Assembly (NCBI RefSeq): GCF_900115435.1
Contig: NZ_FOWK01000013.1
Location: 44,584 to 108,583, forward strand
DNA length: 64,000 nucleotides
Direction: 5' to 3'
Origin: Prevotella sp. tf2-5
GTDB taxonomy: Bacteria > Bacteroidota > Bacteroidia > Bacteroidales > Bacteroidaceae
This document shows positions 52,835 to 62,243 of the stretch, piece after piece. Below the pieces are notes generated by a model that saw only the letters and a list, made by a program, of their open reading frames with translations, was not told where the DNA came from and searched no databases. Every line of letters begins with the position of its first letter. The first letter of the stretch is position 1. The position numbers and the translations under genes were made by a program.

Positions 52835-55800
52835 ATGATGAATCTTGATTTCAATGGCATTAGACCCGTGAATGGGTCGGCAAGGGACGGTTTTGAGGAA
52901 TTTGTATGCCAACTGGCACGCAAAGAGGAGATTCCATGCAAAAAGAGATACATACGTAACGGTAAACCCGATGGGGGTGTGGAGTGCTATTGGATACTGG
53001 AAGATGGCAGTGAAGTGGCATGGCAAGCTAAATATTTCTGTAAGGCTTTTGACAACTCACAGTACCAGCAAATAGATGGTTCGGTTAAAGAGGCGCTAAA
53101 TTCTCACCCGAACCTGAAGAGATATATTATAGCAGTGCCCACAGACTCATCAGACGCTCATGTTGAAGGAAAAAAAAGTATGAAGGAGCGGATTGAGGGT
53201 TATGTGAAAAGATGGTCAAAGAATAATCCTGATGTCACGTTTGAGTTCTGGTGGGCAACAGATTTAATAGAAAGAATACAAAGGCCTGCAAACCAAGGAA
53301 TGATACGGTTTTGGTTTGGGGGGAATGAGTTTACTGACGAGGATTTGAAGCGCTTCAATACGGGCTCGATAAAAGATTTAGGTAAACGGTATTTACCTAA
53401 GTTGAATGTTGAGGTTGAGCCCATTGAATACTTTGAGGTGCTATCACGTGGGGAGTCATTTAGGCATTTTCTTAGTGAAGAACTGAAAGCTGCAGAGGAT
53501 GCTTGTGGAAAAATAGAGAAGGATAAGCATTGTCATGAGGCCTTGGATAAGGTTGAGAATGTAAGGAATACCATCAAGCAAATTTATGAAACCAATGTTT
53601 TTGGTATAGATAGCATACCGCTTGATGCTTTTTTGACGGCACTATCGGCACTGGCCGAGGCAGTACAAAGTATTGCATACAAAATAGTAGAAAAAGAAAA
53701 ACCGACATACGAAGAGAACAGAATATCCAGCCAATTATATGAATTAGGCGTTGATGTGCTGAATGTCTATAACGATCTGAATCAGGATCTCATGAGGTTG
53801 ATAAAAGCCCCTATCTTGATTCTTCAGGGAGAAGCTGGTGTAGGTAAGTCACATTTAATAGCAGAAGTTGTGAAACGACGGGAAAAAGCAAAACAGACCA
53901 GTCTACTTTTTCTGGGACAGAAATTCACAACTGATGAAGATGCCTTTGCTCAGATGATGAAGATGCTTTATTTTAGCGGAACCCCAGAAGAGTTGTTGGA
54001 AATGCTTGAAGCGAAGGCTGTGACGACAGGCCACCGGTTAATCATCTTTATTGATGCCATCAATGAGGGACACGGGTTGAATATTTGGCAAAGAGACATC
54101 CGTAGTTTTATTGATAGAATTAGGCAGCATCCTTGGCTGGGATTGGTTATGAGTATCCGCTCGTCATACATTGAGGCTATACTTCCATGGGATGAGTTTA
54201 GGCATGATTACTGTGTAAGAGCATGGCATCATGGATTTGGCCGTAGTACCCAAAAGGCCGTACAATTGTATTTTAAAGAATACAACATATTGTATCCATC
54301 AGTACCGCTACTCAATCCTGAATTCAGGAATCCACTGTTTCTGCATTTGTTCTGCGAAGGAATGAAAAATAATGGCCATAGGAAGATTCCTGATGGGATT
54401 AGGGGTATAACATCGGTCATGAATCTGTTTTTTGATGGCGTAGAGAAATCTATCAGAAAGGACAAACGATATTCACCATCAATCAGGTGCGTAGAGAAAG
54501 CGGTACGCAAATATATTGCGAGTACCACGAAAGAAGGCCGACATGAGATACCTATAGATAAAGCCATTGAAATGTTCGCGGATATTTGTCCGAGTGTTTT
54601 CAGTGAGGGTGAATTGATGGATTGCCTAGTGTCTGAAGGCGTTTTCAGCAAAAGCGCCTTCTGTAAATCGGATGGGAGTTATGGTGAATGTATATACCTG
54701 ACATACGAAAGATTTGAAAATGTTCTGCAGGCAGCGTATCTTATAGACGAATTGCAATATGATACTAATGCTTTGGAGGAATATGTTCAGACTGTGAAAA
54801 TTCCGTATAGGATAGAAGGTCTGTTAGAATCACTGGCAACCTTGTTGCCGGAGCGGAAGGGAGTTGAATTGTATGATGCATTGCCGAGTTTTAGGGATAG
54901 TAAAGCTGTGGTGCATGCGGTACTGTCCAGTTTGATATGGAGAGATGAGAAGACCATAGATGCGCGACTTGATATCTATTTCGCTGAATTTATGGATGAT
55001 GACGCATTTAGAGAGCGTCTTATCAGAACTGTGATAGAGATTGGTTTTAATAGTGGGAACTATTATAATGCCGATTATCTGCATAAGATGCTTGCGCCGA
55101 TGAGATTGGCAGACAGGGATGCTTTGTGGATACCGGTGTTGTATAGGATATATGGTAGTAGGGAAAACATTGTTGAGGATATTATTAACTGGGTTTGGGA
55201 TGAAAGCGATAAGGTATATATTGACGATAAGTCGGTAGAACTGGGAGCTACCTTGCTATCATGGTTCTTGGCAAGCACCAACCGTAAGCTACGTGATACT
55301 GCGACAAAGGCCCTTGTGCAGTTGCTTCATAACAGGATGCAGGTGCTTATACCAATCTTTGAAAAGTTCAAGACCGTTGATGACCCATACATACATGAAA
55401 GACTATATGCCGTGGCTTTAGGGTGCGCAGTAAGGGCAAAGAATAAACAGCATCTGGTCAGTTTGTGCCAATACATCTATACAATGGTATTTGATGTTGA
55501 AGATGAAGTTTACCCACATGTTTTGCTTCGTGACTATGCAAGAGGGGTTATAGAATATACACTCTCAATGGGAGATCAGTTTGATATAGATGTGGATAGA
55601 ATACGGCCACCGTATAAGAGTTCGTTTGATTTTGCGCCTGTGCCTAACGAAGAAATAAAAACACTGTATGAGCAATGCAGCGGGAATAAAGATTGTTATG
55701 GCATGTATAATATGCTCACCTCCATGTTTACGGAGCATACGACTATCGGCTTCTCGTATGGAGACTTTGGCAGATATACATTCCAGAGTGCTTTGAGTGA

Positions 55801-56968
55801 CTGGAAAATAGATGCTGAGGATCTGAGTAATGTGGCTATAAAACTCATTATTGAGAAATATGGATACAGTGAAGAAAGACACGGCGAGTTTGATAAGAAC
55901 GTAGGCTCAGGGAGAGGACGCACGACCATACCTAATGAGCGGATAGGTAAGAAATATCAGTGGTTGGTCCTGCATGAATTGTTGGCCAGAGTGGCAGATA
56001 ATTTCCCCAAGTTGGAGTATAGGTGGAGTGAGAATGAAGTTGAATATGAAGGGCCGTGGAATCCTTATGTTCGAGATATAGACCCTACGACCCTTATACG
56101 AGTAAATGGGGATTGGGGAGACACGAAATCCCGTGATGAATTCTGGTGGTATGGAGGTAAGTATGAGAACTGGAATGCAGGAATGGTCGATTGGCTTAAT
56201 ATTGATGATGATGTGCCACCAGTCGAGCCGATTATAGAAGTGAAGGATTCTGATGGGTGTGAATGGCTTGCATTGGAATGCTATCCGGAGTGGGATGAAC
56301 CACATGGCAAGGATGACATATACAAAAGGCTGTGGTATCAGGTGAGAAGCTGTATCGTTGACGAAGAAGAATTTCCGCATTTGTATGGATGGGCCGCGAA
56401 CCAGAACTTTGGTGGCAGATGGATGCCGGAGAACAGTGAGCGGTACGAAGTGTTCTACAGGGAGTATTACTGGTCACCGTCATATAGATGCTTTGATGAT
56501 GATGGACAGACAAAGAAGGTGTTTTATGACAGGATTACGAACCAAATCATTGCCTATGGGGAGGTATCATCAATTTGTTATTTGTGGGAGGCTGGAGAAG
56601 ATTATTCCAAAGAAAAAACTTATAGTTTCCTTATTCCTTCAAAGCAATTGTTTGACGGTATGAAAATGCAATTTGCCGATGAAGAAGGGGTGTTCGAGAA
56701 CGAGGAAGGCAAGGTGATTTGTTTTGATGCTGGAGCCATCGAAAAGTCGAAAACCTATTTATTGGTTAGGAAGGATGCTCTGTTGGAATATCTCAAGGAA
56801 CACCACAAGAAGATAATGTGGTATGTGCTTGGTGAGAAGAATATAATTGGAATTCATAATTATAATAGTGTGCCAAAGCTGCCTATGTGGCTTATTGTTA
56901 GCGGGACTTATACGCTGGATGAGAGTGGTAGAGTCGTGGGGAGTTTGAGGTGTTGTCATGAGAAGTAG
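52835..56968 (+). CDS. Nuclease-STAND NTPase (Avs-like)
   Basis: 1377 aa. The N-terminus carries a Mrr-like PD-(D/E)XK site: FEEFVCQLARKE, then GKPDGGVECYW (Asp46) and EVAWQAKYF (Gln64, Lys66). A P-loop NTPase follows with Walker A LQGEAGVGKSHL (about 329-340) and Walker B LIIFIDAINEGHG (about 401-413). The remaining 800 residues are helical and mixed, presumably a phage-protein sensor. Nuclease-NTPase-sensor order is that of antiviral STAND proteins. Two adjacent ATGs (52835, 52838) could start it. Confidence 0.7.
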   Translation: MMNLDFNGIRPVNGSARDGFEEFVCQLARKEEIPCKKRYIRNGKPDGGVECYWILEDGSEVAWQAKYFCKAFDNSQYQQIDGSVKEALNSHPNLKRYIIAVPTDSSDAHVEGKKSMKERIEGYVKRWSKNNPDVTFEFWWATDLIERIQRPANQGMIRFWFGGNEFTDEDLKRFNTGSIKDLGKRYLPKLNVEVEPIEYFEVLSRGESFRHFLSEELKAAEDACGKIEKDKHCHEALDKVENVRNTIKQIYETNVFGIDSIPLDAFLTALSALAEAVQSIAYKIVEKEKPTYEENRISSQLYELGVDVLNVYNDLNQDLMRLIKAPILILQGEAGVGKSHLIAEVVKRREKAKQTSLLFLGQKFTTDEDAFAQMMKMLYFSGTPEELLEMLEAKAVTTGHRLIIFIDAINEGHGLNIWQRDIRSFIDRIRQHPWLGLVMSIRSSYIEAILPWDEFRHDYCVRAWHHGFGRSTQKAVQLYFKEYNILYPSVPLLNPEFRNPLFLHLFCEGMKNNGHRKIPDGIRGITSVMNLFFDGVEKSIRKDKRYSPSIRCVEKAVRKYIASTTKEGRHEIPIDKAIEMFADICPSVFSEGELMDCLVSEGVFSKSAFCKSDGSYGECIYLTYERFENVLQAAYLIDELQYDTNALEEYVQTVKIPYRIEGLLESLATLLPERKGVELYDALPSFRDSKAVVHAVLSSLIWRDEKTIDARLDIYFAEFMDDDAFRERLIRTVIEIGFNSGNYYNADYLHKMLAPMRLADRDALWIPVLYRIYGSRENIVEDIINWVWDESDKVYIDDKSVELGATLLSWFLASTNRKLRDTATKALVQLLHNRMQVLIPIFEKFKTVDDPYIHERLYAVALGCAVRAKNKQHLVSLCQYIYTMVFDVEDEVYPHVLLRDYARGVIEYTLSMGDQFDIDVDRIRPPYKSSFDFAPVPNEEIKTLYEQCSGNKDCYGMYNMLTSMFTEHTTIGFSYGDFGRYTFQSALSDWKIDAEDLSNVAIKLIIEKYGYSEERHGEFDKNVGSGRGRTTIPNERIGKKYQWLVLHELLARVADNFPKLEYRWSENEVEYEGPWNPYVRDIDPTTLIRVNGDWGDTKSRDEFWWYGGKYENWNAGMVDWLNIDDDVPPVEPIIEVKDSDGCEWLALECYPEWDEPHGKDDIYKRLWYQVRSCIVDEEEFPHLYGWAANQNFGGRWMPENSERYEVFYREYYWSPSYRCFDDDGQTKKVFYDRITNQIIAYGEVSSICYLWEAGEDYSKEKTYSFLIPSKQLFDGMKMQFADEEGVFENEEGKVICFDAGAIEKSKTYLLVRKDALLEYLKEHHKKIMWYVLGEKNIIGIHNYNSVPKLPMWLIVSGTYTLDESGRVVGSLRCCHEK

Positions 56969-56992
56969 TAACTATATGAACGTAATAACACA

Positions 56993-58744
56993 ATGGGGAT
57001 ACGAGTAAATAAACTGTTGTCGGAATTGAATATAGGGCTGTCTACACTTGATAGCTTGCTTAAGGCTTTGGGTTATAAGGAAGATCTTCTATCAATAAAC
57101 ACAAAGATACCTGACGAAATAGCAACCCTTGCAAGGGTGATGTTCGGTAAGGATACTGACTATGGCAAGATAGTAAAGGCTGCTGCAAATAAAGATATCA
57201 ATGGGAGTGCGTATAGCAACCTGACATGGTTTAAGCCCCAGGGGAATAGAAGTTTCAGTGAACTTGTATCGCCACCATCTCTGGTATATAGCGAGGAAGA
57301 TAGTTTTTGGATTAGCGAGCTACTTGTACTCTCAGCTGCTAATAATCTTACCAGGATAAACACAGGATCGTTCGAAGAGGCAGAGGGGTTACCGCTATAC
57401 TCAGTATGTATTGGTACCAATGGAGTAGGTAAGAGTATGCTGATGAAAGAAATTGTGGATTTTTTTATTGATTTACATGCTTGTGCTGCTAACGATAAAG
57501 ACGCGAAGTTATCGCCAGCTAATAAAGGTCGGTTAAAAGGCATCAAATATCATATAGATGGTATAGATTGTGAAGTATTTAGGCTGGAGAAGAATTATTT
57601 TGTGCGAATTAATGGGTATTTTTATTCCATTAAGGATTTACGGCTACCTTCAATTGTTGCTTGTCATTTCGGTGCATTCGACAAGCTTCCCGTACAGAAA
57701 GTAAATGGATCGGCTCAAACGAGATATGACGTGCCGTATTATAGATACGTGGGAGCTCATGTGAATGGTAATATGATTTCTTCTTCTGCCATTGCCTTCA
57801 GGTTGCTATTTGCACTGAATGAGCAGATGAATGATAGGCAACGGAAGAACATTTGTTCGATACTTGACTTCATTGGGTATGACCATCGTATATCGTTGTC
57901 GTATACGGTTGTAATGAAATCCAAGAAAGATGGCGTTGTAAAAGAGGATATTAAGAAAGAAGTTGATAATGACAATGATTATGATACGTATAGTAGACAG
58001 GAAAAGAATGAGCTAGCAAACAAACTGTATACTTTTTATAAGAATAAATCACCGGCTTCCAAAACAACATACGATTACGATATAGATTTTGACTCAGCAT
58101 CAAGTGGTTTCCTAGAGGAACTTCAGCTTATCTATAAGTTGAAAAAATATCGTTTTGTTAACTCTGCGAATGTGATATTCCACAAACCGGGAGTAGATGT
58201 TACGTCGGAAGATCTGAGTTCGGGAGAGTTCGCGATGCTGTCAACTGTTTTGAGTATATCGGCTGCTGCAAATGATCCGCATACATTGGTACTGCTTGAT
58301 GAACCGGAATTGAGTCTGCATCCGAACTGGCAGATGACATTGATAGACAACCTTGACAGAGCGTTGGCAAATCAAGTATGCCATCTGCTGATTGCAACGC
58401 ATAGCCATATGTTGGTTTCGGACTTGCCGATGAAGCGTTCGGCTGTTACCCAAATAGAGAAAGATAAAGACGGAAGTTTGAATGCGACCACCATAGCGGA
58501 AAGTACTTATGGATGGAGCGCAGAAGAAGTGCTCCTGAAAGTGTTTAAAACGGCGACGGACAGGAATAAGTATTTGGCAGAAGTGGTGGGCACGCTATTG
58601 AAGAATATTGGCGATAACACGATAACTGCCAAAGAAGTTAGAACACAGGTGGACTTTCTGGAGAGCGTATCGGGCAATCTTTCGGATGTTGACCCGATGA
58701 AGAAAATCATTTCTACCATTATAGAAGGCTTTGCGGGAAAATGA
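56993..58744 (+). CDS. Septu-like ATPase with an IF2 N-terminal-like domain
   Basis: 583 aa. Residues 1-60 (IRVNKLLSELNIGLSTLDSL, then KALGYKE and NTKIPDEIATLA) look like the IF2 N-terminal domain of Bacteroidetes translation initiation factor 2 (compare IRLNKVTRELNVG). The ATPase has Walker A TNGVGKSM (about residue 143), signature LSSGEFAM (about 407), Walker B LLDEPELSLHP (about 434) and H-loop ATHSH. The C-terminal third matches the ATPase at 24.9 kb, which lacks the IF2-like part. Paired with an HNH nuclease, overlapping by 4 bases. Confidence 0.72.
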   Translation: MGIRVNKLLSELNIGLSTLDSLLKALGYKEDLLSINTKIPDEIATLARVMFGKDTDYGKIVKAAANKDINGSAYSNLTWFKPQGNRSFSELVSPPSLVYSEEDSFWISELLVLSAANNLTRINTGSFEEAEGLPLYSVCIGTNGVGKSMLMKEIVDFFIDLHACAANDKDAKLSPANKGRLKGIKYHIDGIDCEVFRLEKNYFVRINGYFYSIKDLRLPSIVACHFGAFDKLPVQKVNGSAQTRYDVPYYRYVGAHVNGNMISSSAIAFRLLFALNEQMNDRQRKNICSILDFIGYDHRISLSYTVVMKSKKDGVVKEDIKKEVDNDNDYDTYSRQEKNELANKLYTFYKNKSPASKTTYDYDIDFDSASSGFLEELQLIYKLKKYRFVNSANVIFHKPGVDVTSEDLSSGEFAMLSTVLSISAAANDPHTLVLLDEPELSLHPNWQMTLIDNLDRALANQVCHLLIATHSHMLVSDLPMKRSAVTQIEKDKDGSLNATTIAESTYGWSAEEVLLKVFKTATDRNKYLAEVVGTLLKNIGDNTITAKEVRTQVDFLESVSGNLSDVDPMKKIISTIIEGFAGK

Positions 58745-59424
58745 AGGTGACAGAGGATTTCGTAATTAATCGTCCTTATGATTTGACGGGTGAAGACTTA
58801 ATGGCCATTGAGGAGGCCAGTCCTGTAGAGAAGGATAAGGGAGATTGGGAGAAAAAATGTTTGGATGGGTTTAAGGGAAGGTTTAGGCGGGATATGCTTC
58901 CTAAGCAAAATTATCGGTGTGCATATTGCAGGCTGGAACTGCATACCAACGAGGTGACGCCTGAGATAGAGCATATTGTGCCTAAAAACTTGAAGCCTAA
59001 CTGGATGTATGAGCCGTTTAACCTTTGCTTGTCGTGTAAGTTGTGTAATACGAAGAAAGGTCATAGGAAGAAGACATTAGTAGATGAATCGGTAGAGGAG
59101 TTGCCCCATGATGCGAAAGCATACAAGTTGATTCATCCACACTTGGACAAATATTCGGAGAATATTGAGTTTATTGGCGACATCTTGTATAGGGGTATAT
59201 CTGATAAAGGCAGGTATACGATATGGCTGTGCGAACTGAACCGATATGAGGTGGCTGCCGCGAGAGCGATGGAGCTGATTAAACAGGGGGTAATTGATGA
59301 AACCCGAACTATCTTGATGTTGACTGACGAGGATAATCAGAAGTTGGTTGATGACTTGGATGAGTTTCTTGAGGATATCAAGAATAGGATAAGGACGTAT
59401 AAAATGGAGAATGGGATAGGATGA
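58741..59424 (+). CDS. HNH nuclease of the second Septu-like operon
   Basis: 227 aa. CAYCRLEL, IEHIVPKN with the catalytic His, and CLSCKLCN give the HNH/zinc site. It closely resembles the HNH gene at 26.3 kb through the whole length, so the two operons derive from a common ancestor. It overlaps both neighbours by 4 bases, which makes a tightly coupled three-gene operon. Confidence 0.78.
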   Translation: MKVTEDFVINRPYDLTGEDLMAIEEASPVEKDKGDWEKKCLDGFKGRFRRDMLPKQNYRCAYCRLELHTNEVTPEIEHIVPKNLKPNWMYEPFNLCLSCKLCNTKKGHRKKTLVDESVEELPHDAKAYKLIHPHLDKYSENIEFIGDILYRGISDKGRYTIWLCELNRYEVAAARAMELIKQGVIDETRTILMLTDEDNQKLVDDLDEFLEDIKNRIRTYKMENGIG

Positions 59425-59651
59425 CACAGGACGAAAGGTGGCAGAAACGGTATGAGGAGGTGGTTGGTTTCATAGAGACTAACCATAGGAATCCCTCGAA
59501 ATATGTGGCAGAGGATAGAGATATGCTGAATTGGCTGAAGGCTAATAGAAAAGCTCTTAATGCTGGGAAAATGAAGCCGGAAAGGGTGGAGAAGTTCAGA
59601 AAACTTCTGGAAATGACGGAACAGTATCGGAGGAAGAATCAGTGGGAGTAG
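59421..59651 (+). CDS. Helicase-associated-domain small protein
   Basis: 76 aa. W7 and the pattern RWQKRYEEVVGFIETNHRNP, then MLNWLKANRKALNAGKMK and VEKFRKLLEM match a single helicase-associated (HA) domain, a nucleic-acid-binding helical module. The ATG overlaps the HNH stop by 4 bases. It may be a third component, for example one that guides the nuclease to DNA. The first Septu-like operon has no such gene downstream. Confidence 0.7.
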   Translation: MTQDERWQKRYEEVVGFIETNHRNPSKYVAEDRDMLNWLKANRKALNAGKMKPERVEKFRKLLEMTEQYRRKNQWE

Positions 59652-59800
59652 ATGTATGAGGGAAGATGTAAGATGGAAGAAGGAAGATGGAAGAGGGATG
59701 AGGGAAGATGTCTGAAGGATGATGGATGAGGGAAGATGTAAGAGGGATGAGGGAAGAGTTGAGAGTTGACAATTGACAATTGAGATGGGAAATGGATGTC
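59652..59800. repeat. Low-complexity GATGGAAGATG/GAGGGAAGATG repeat
   Basis: Irregular repeats of GATG-GAAG-type units cover about 59654-59760, then a TTGACAATTGACAATTGAGA direct repeat. Similar units occur near 13781, 22720, 43015, 44240 and 50740, always between genes. Confidence 0.65.
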
Positions 59801-59852
59801 TTAAAAAAGAATAATAATACAAAGGAATGCAATAAAATACGGGGGGAATCGT

Positions 59853-59860
59853 TAATTTTG
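59853..59860 (+). promoter_or_regulatory. -7 box before the ATPase/DUF4276 pair
   Basis: TAATTTTG, a TAnnTTTG match, ends 8 bases before the ATG at 59869, so the transcript would be nearly leaderless. Confidence 0.5.
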
Positions 59861-59868
59861 CAGTCGAA

Positions 59869-60924
59869 ATGGTAAACGAAGTAACCATAAAAGGATATAA
59901 ATCGTTCAAGGAGCTCAACCTGAAACTGGGTGGGCTGAACTTGCTGATTGGCTCGAACGGATCGGGAAAAAGTAATTTTCTGTCGATGTTCGAGATGCTG
60001 AATAATGCCTTTGAACAACGGCTGGCTAACTATGTTGCCACATTGGGAGGGGTTGACAAGTTGTTGTTCCGTGGACGTAAGGTTACTGACGTGATAGAGG
60101 CTCAGTTGACGATGGGTCATAACAGCTATATGCTGAGGTTGCAGGAGGCTGACGGAAAGCTGATTGTGGCGGACGAGAGGCTGGGATACTATAACGACAG
60201 CGTGAGCATTTCGCAGTTTACCCCGGAAACGAATATCAAGGGGTATAACGGCATGAAACGGGGCGACTATATCAAGACGTATCTGTCGCACATCAGGAAG
60301 TTCCACTTCCACGATACGGGCAGACGGTCGCCTTTTGCATCGGAATGTCATGTACAGAATGATGCGTATTACCTGTATGCCCACGGGGAGAACCTGGCGG
60401 CTATACTATATCGCATCAATAGGGAGCAGCCTATTGTTTACAGACGTATCGTCAAGGTGATACAGAGTGTGGCTCCATATTTTCAGGACTTTTACTTTAA
60501 TGTTTCGCAGGCAGATACACTGAGGCTGCAGTGGCGGGACAAGTATGGTGATATGGTGTATGGTCCGAATGATCTGTCGGACGGTACGATTCGTTTCATT
60601 GCGTTGGCGACGCTGTTTATGCAGCCAGTGCTGCCGAGTGTGATTATCATAGACGAGCCGGAGTTGGGCTTGCACCCTGTGGCCATCCAGAAACTGGCAG
60701 GGCTGATACAGTCGGCCAAGCAGCGGGGTACGCAGATTATAATTGCTACACAGAGCTCAGACCTGATCAGCCAGTTTGAGCCTGAAGATGTGATAACAGT
60801 TACCCAGACTGACGGGGTGACGAGCATGGAGCGGCTGAACAGCGAGGACTTGAAGGTGTGGCTGAATGAGTATACGATAGGTGACTTGTGGAGGCAGAGT
60901 ATTGTGAAAGGAGGTCAGCCATGA
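59869..60924 (+). CDS. RecF/OLD-like AAA ATPase
   Basis: 351 aa. Walker A GSNGSGKSNF (about residues 29-38), Walker B IIIDEPELGLHP (about 259-270) and the IIATQSSDLIS block (about 290) mark an AAA15-type ATPase. It overlaps the following DUF4276 gene by 4 bases. ATPase plus Toprim-like protein resembles a split OLD or PARIS-type defence system. Confidence 0.75.
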   Translation: MVNEVTIKGYKSFKELNLKLGGLNLLIGSNGSGKSNFLSMFEMLNNAFEQRLANYVATLGGVDKLLFRGRKVTDVIEAQLTMGHNSYMLRLQEADGKLIVADERLGYYNDSVSISQFTPETNIKGYNGMKRGDYIKTYLSHIRKFHFHDTGRRSPFASECHVQNDAYYLYAHGENLAAILYRINREQPIVYRRIVKVIQSVAPYFQDFYFNVSQADTLRLQWRDKYGDMVYGPNDLSDGTIRFIALATLFMQPVLPSVIIIDEPELGLHPVAIQKLAGLIQSAKQRGTQIIIATQSSDLISQFEPEDVITVTQTDGVTSMERLNSEDLKVWLNEYTIGDLWRQSIVKGGQP

Positions 60925-61574
60925 TGAAGAGAATAATTGTGGTCTGTGAGGGTCCGACGGAGAAGGAGTTCTGTCAGGACATTCTGTTGCCTCATTTCCA
61001 GAAGCTGGACATCGTGATAGAAGCTCCACTGATTAAGCAATCTGGCGGAGGCATTGTGGCCTGGCGAGTACTGAAGAGCCAGCTGGAGCGACATCTGGCT
61101 GAAGGTGATGCCATTGTGACAACGTTTATAGATTATTACGGCATAAGGAAGGATCATGAGTTCCCCGGATGGGATGCTTCGCAGAAGGCCCCGCATAATA
61201 TTGACAAGGTGCGAGCACTGGAGGATGCGATGCGTAATGAGATACCTGACGAATGTCGCCACAGATTTATACCTCATATTCAGTTGCATGAGTTTGAGAG
61301 TCTGTTGTTCAGCGACGTGGATGCCTTTGCACGGAACTTTGCTGACTATGACCTGGACTTGGAGCAGCTGAGGAGGGTGGTGAGTAAGTTTGCCAATCCG
61401 GAGGACATCAACAACAGCCCGAAGACGGCTCCGTCGAAGCGCATACTTGGTGCGGTGAAGAGTTATAGCAAGGTGCTGGATGGTAATTGCGTTGCCATGG
61501 ACATAGGACTGGAAAGGATGAGACAATGCTGTCCTCACTTTAATGAATGGGTGAGTGAAATGGAGAAGGTGTGA
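60921..61574 (+). CDS. DUF4276 (Toprim-like) partner protein
   Basis: 217 aa from ATG 60921; the in-frame start 33 bases upstream lies in the ATPase gene and is less likely. VVCEGPTEKEFCQDIL (about 7-22) gives the Toprim-type acidic residue, and FIDYYGIRKDHEF and HIQLHEFESLLFSD are typical of DUF4276. It is presumably the nuclease effector paired with the ATPase upstream. Confidence 0.75.
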   Translation: MMKRIIVVCEGPTEKEFCQDILLPHFQKLDIVIEAPLIKQSGGGIVAWRVLKSQLERHLAEGDAIVTTFIDYYGIRKDHEFPGWDASQKAPHNIDKVRALEDAMRNEIPDECRHRFIPHIQLHEFESLLFSDVDAFARNFADYDLDLEQLRRVVSKFANPEDINNSPKTAPSKRILGAVKSYSKVLDGNCVAMDIGLERMRQCCPHFNEWVSEMEKV

Positions 61575-61612
61575 TCGAACACGAATGGCACGAATAAAAG
61601 GAAAAATGCTGG

Positions 61613-61620
61613 TATTTTTG
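61613..61620 (+). promoter_or_regulatory. -7 box of the superoxide dismutase operon
   Basis: TATTTTTG, followed by CAAAAAATAAGATTGATGACAG, a stretch nearly identical to that at 49231-49252. The ATG is 48 bases downstream. Confidence 0.6.
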
Positions 61621-61667
61621 CAAAAAATAAGATTGATGACAGTGCGTAACTTGAATACTTATAGTTT

Positions 61668-62243
61668 ATGTTTACATTAATTCAACTTCCTTATGCGCCA
61701 GAGGCGCTGGAGCCGGTGATTAGCCGGGAGACGATAGCTTACCATCATGGGAAGCATCTGCAGGCGTATGTGAATAACTTAAATGGGCTGCTGGAGGGTA
61801 GCGGGTTTGAGAAGGCTACGCTGGAGGAGATTGTATGTAAGGCGACGGGGGGCATCCTGAATAATGCGGGGCAGATCCTGAACCATAACTTGTACTTCGG
61901 ACAGTTCGCTGCGCCTAAGGCTGACAATAAGCCTACGGGAAAGCTGGCGGAGGCGATTGCTCGTGACTTCGGGTCGTTTGAGGCTTTTAAGGAGGAGTTC
62001 CAGAAAAAGGGGGCAACTCTGTTTGGCTCTGGCTGGGTATGGCTGTCGGCTGACAAGGACGGGAAGCTGGTGATCACGCAGGAGGTGAATGCGGCTAATC
62101 CTATCCAGAAGGGTTTGAAGCCGTTGCTGACGTTTGATGTATGGGAGCATGCGTATTACCTGGATTATCAGAATCGTCGACCTGATCATCTTGCTGCCCT
62201 TTGGCAGATTGTTGATTGGAAGGTGGTGGCGGAAAGGATATGA
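61668..62243 (+). CDS. sodB: Iron/manganese superoxide dismutase
   Basis: 191 aa cytoplasmic enzyme that converts superoxide to oxygen and peroxide. Metal ligands are His26, His73 (NHNLYF), Asp157 and His161 (DVWEHAYY). Gln69 in NNAGQILNH and SGWVWL point to the Fe or cambialistic type, as known for Bacteroidales. A housekeeping gene, placed between a defence pair and an aminotransferase with which it shares a 4-base overlap. Confidence 0.9.
   Translation: MFTLIQLPYAPEALEPVISRETIAYHHGKHLQAYVNNLNGLLEGSGFEKATLEEIVCKATGGILNNAGQILNHNLYFGQFAAPKADNKPTGKLAEAIARDFGSFEAFKEEFQKKGATLFGSGWVWLSADKDGKLVITQEVNAANPIQKGLKPLLTFDVWEHAYYLDYQNRRPDHLAALWQIVDWKVVAERI

Noticed and set aside
59337..60384. Two minus-strand frames of 193 and 262 codons
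   Set aside because: They are opposite the HNH, HA-domain and ATPase genes and the purine-rich repeat, and consist largely of Ser/Leu/Pro/His low-complexity sequence.
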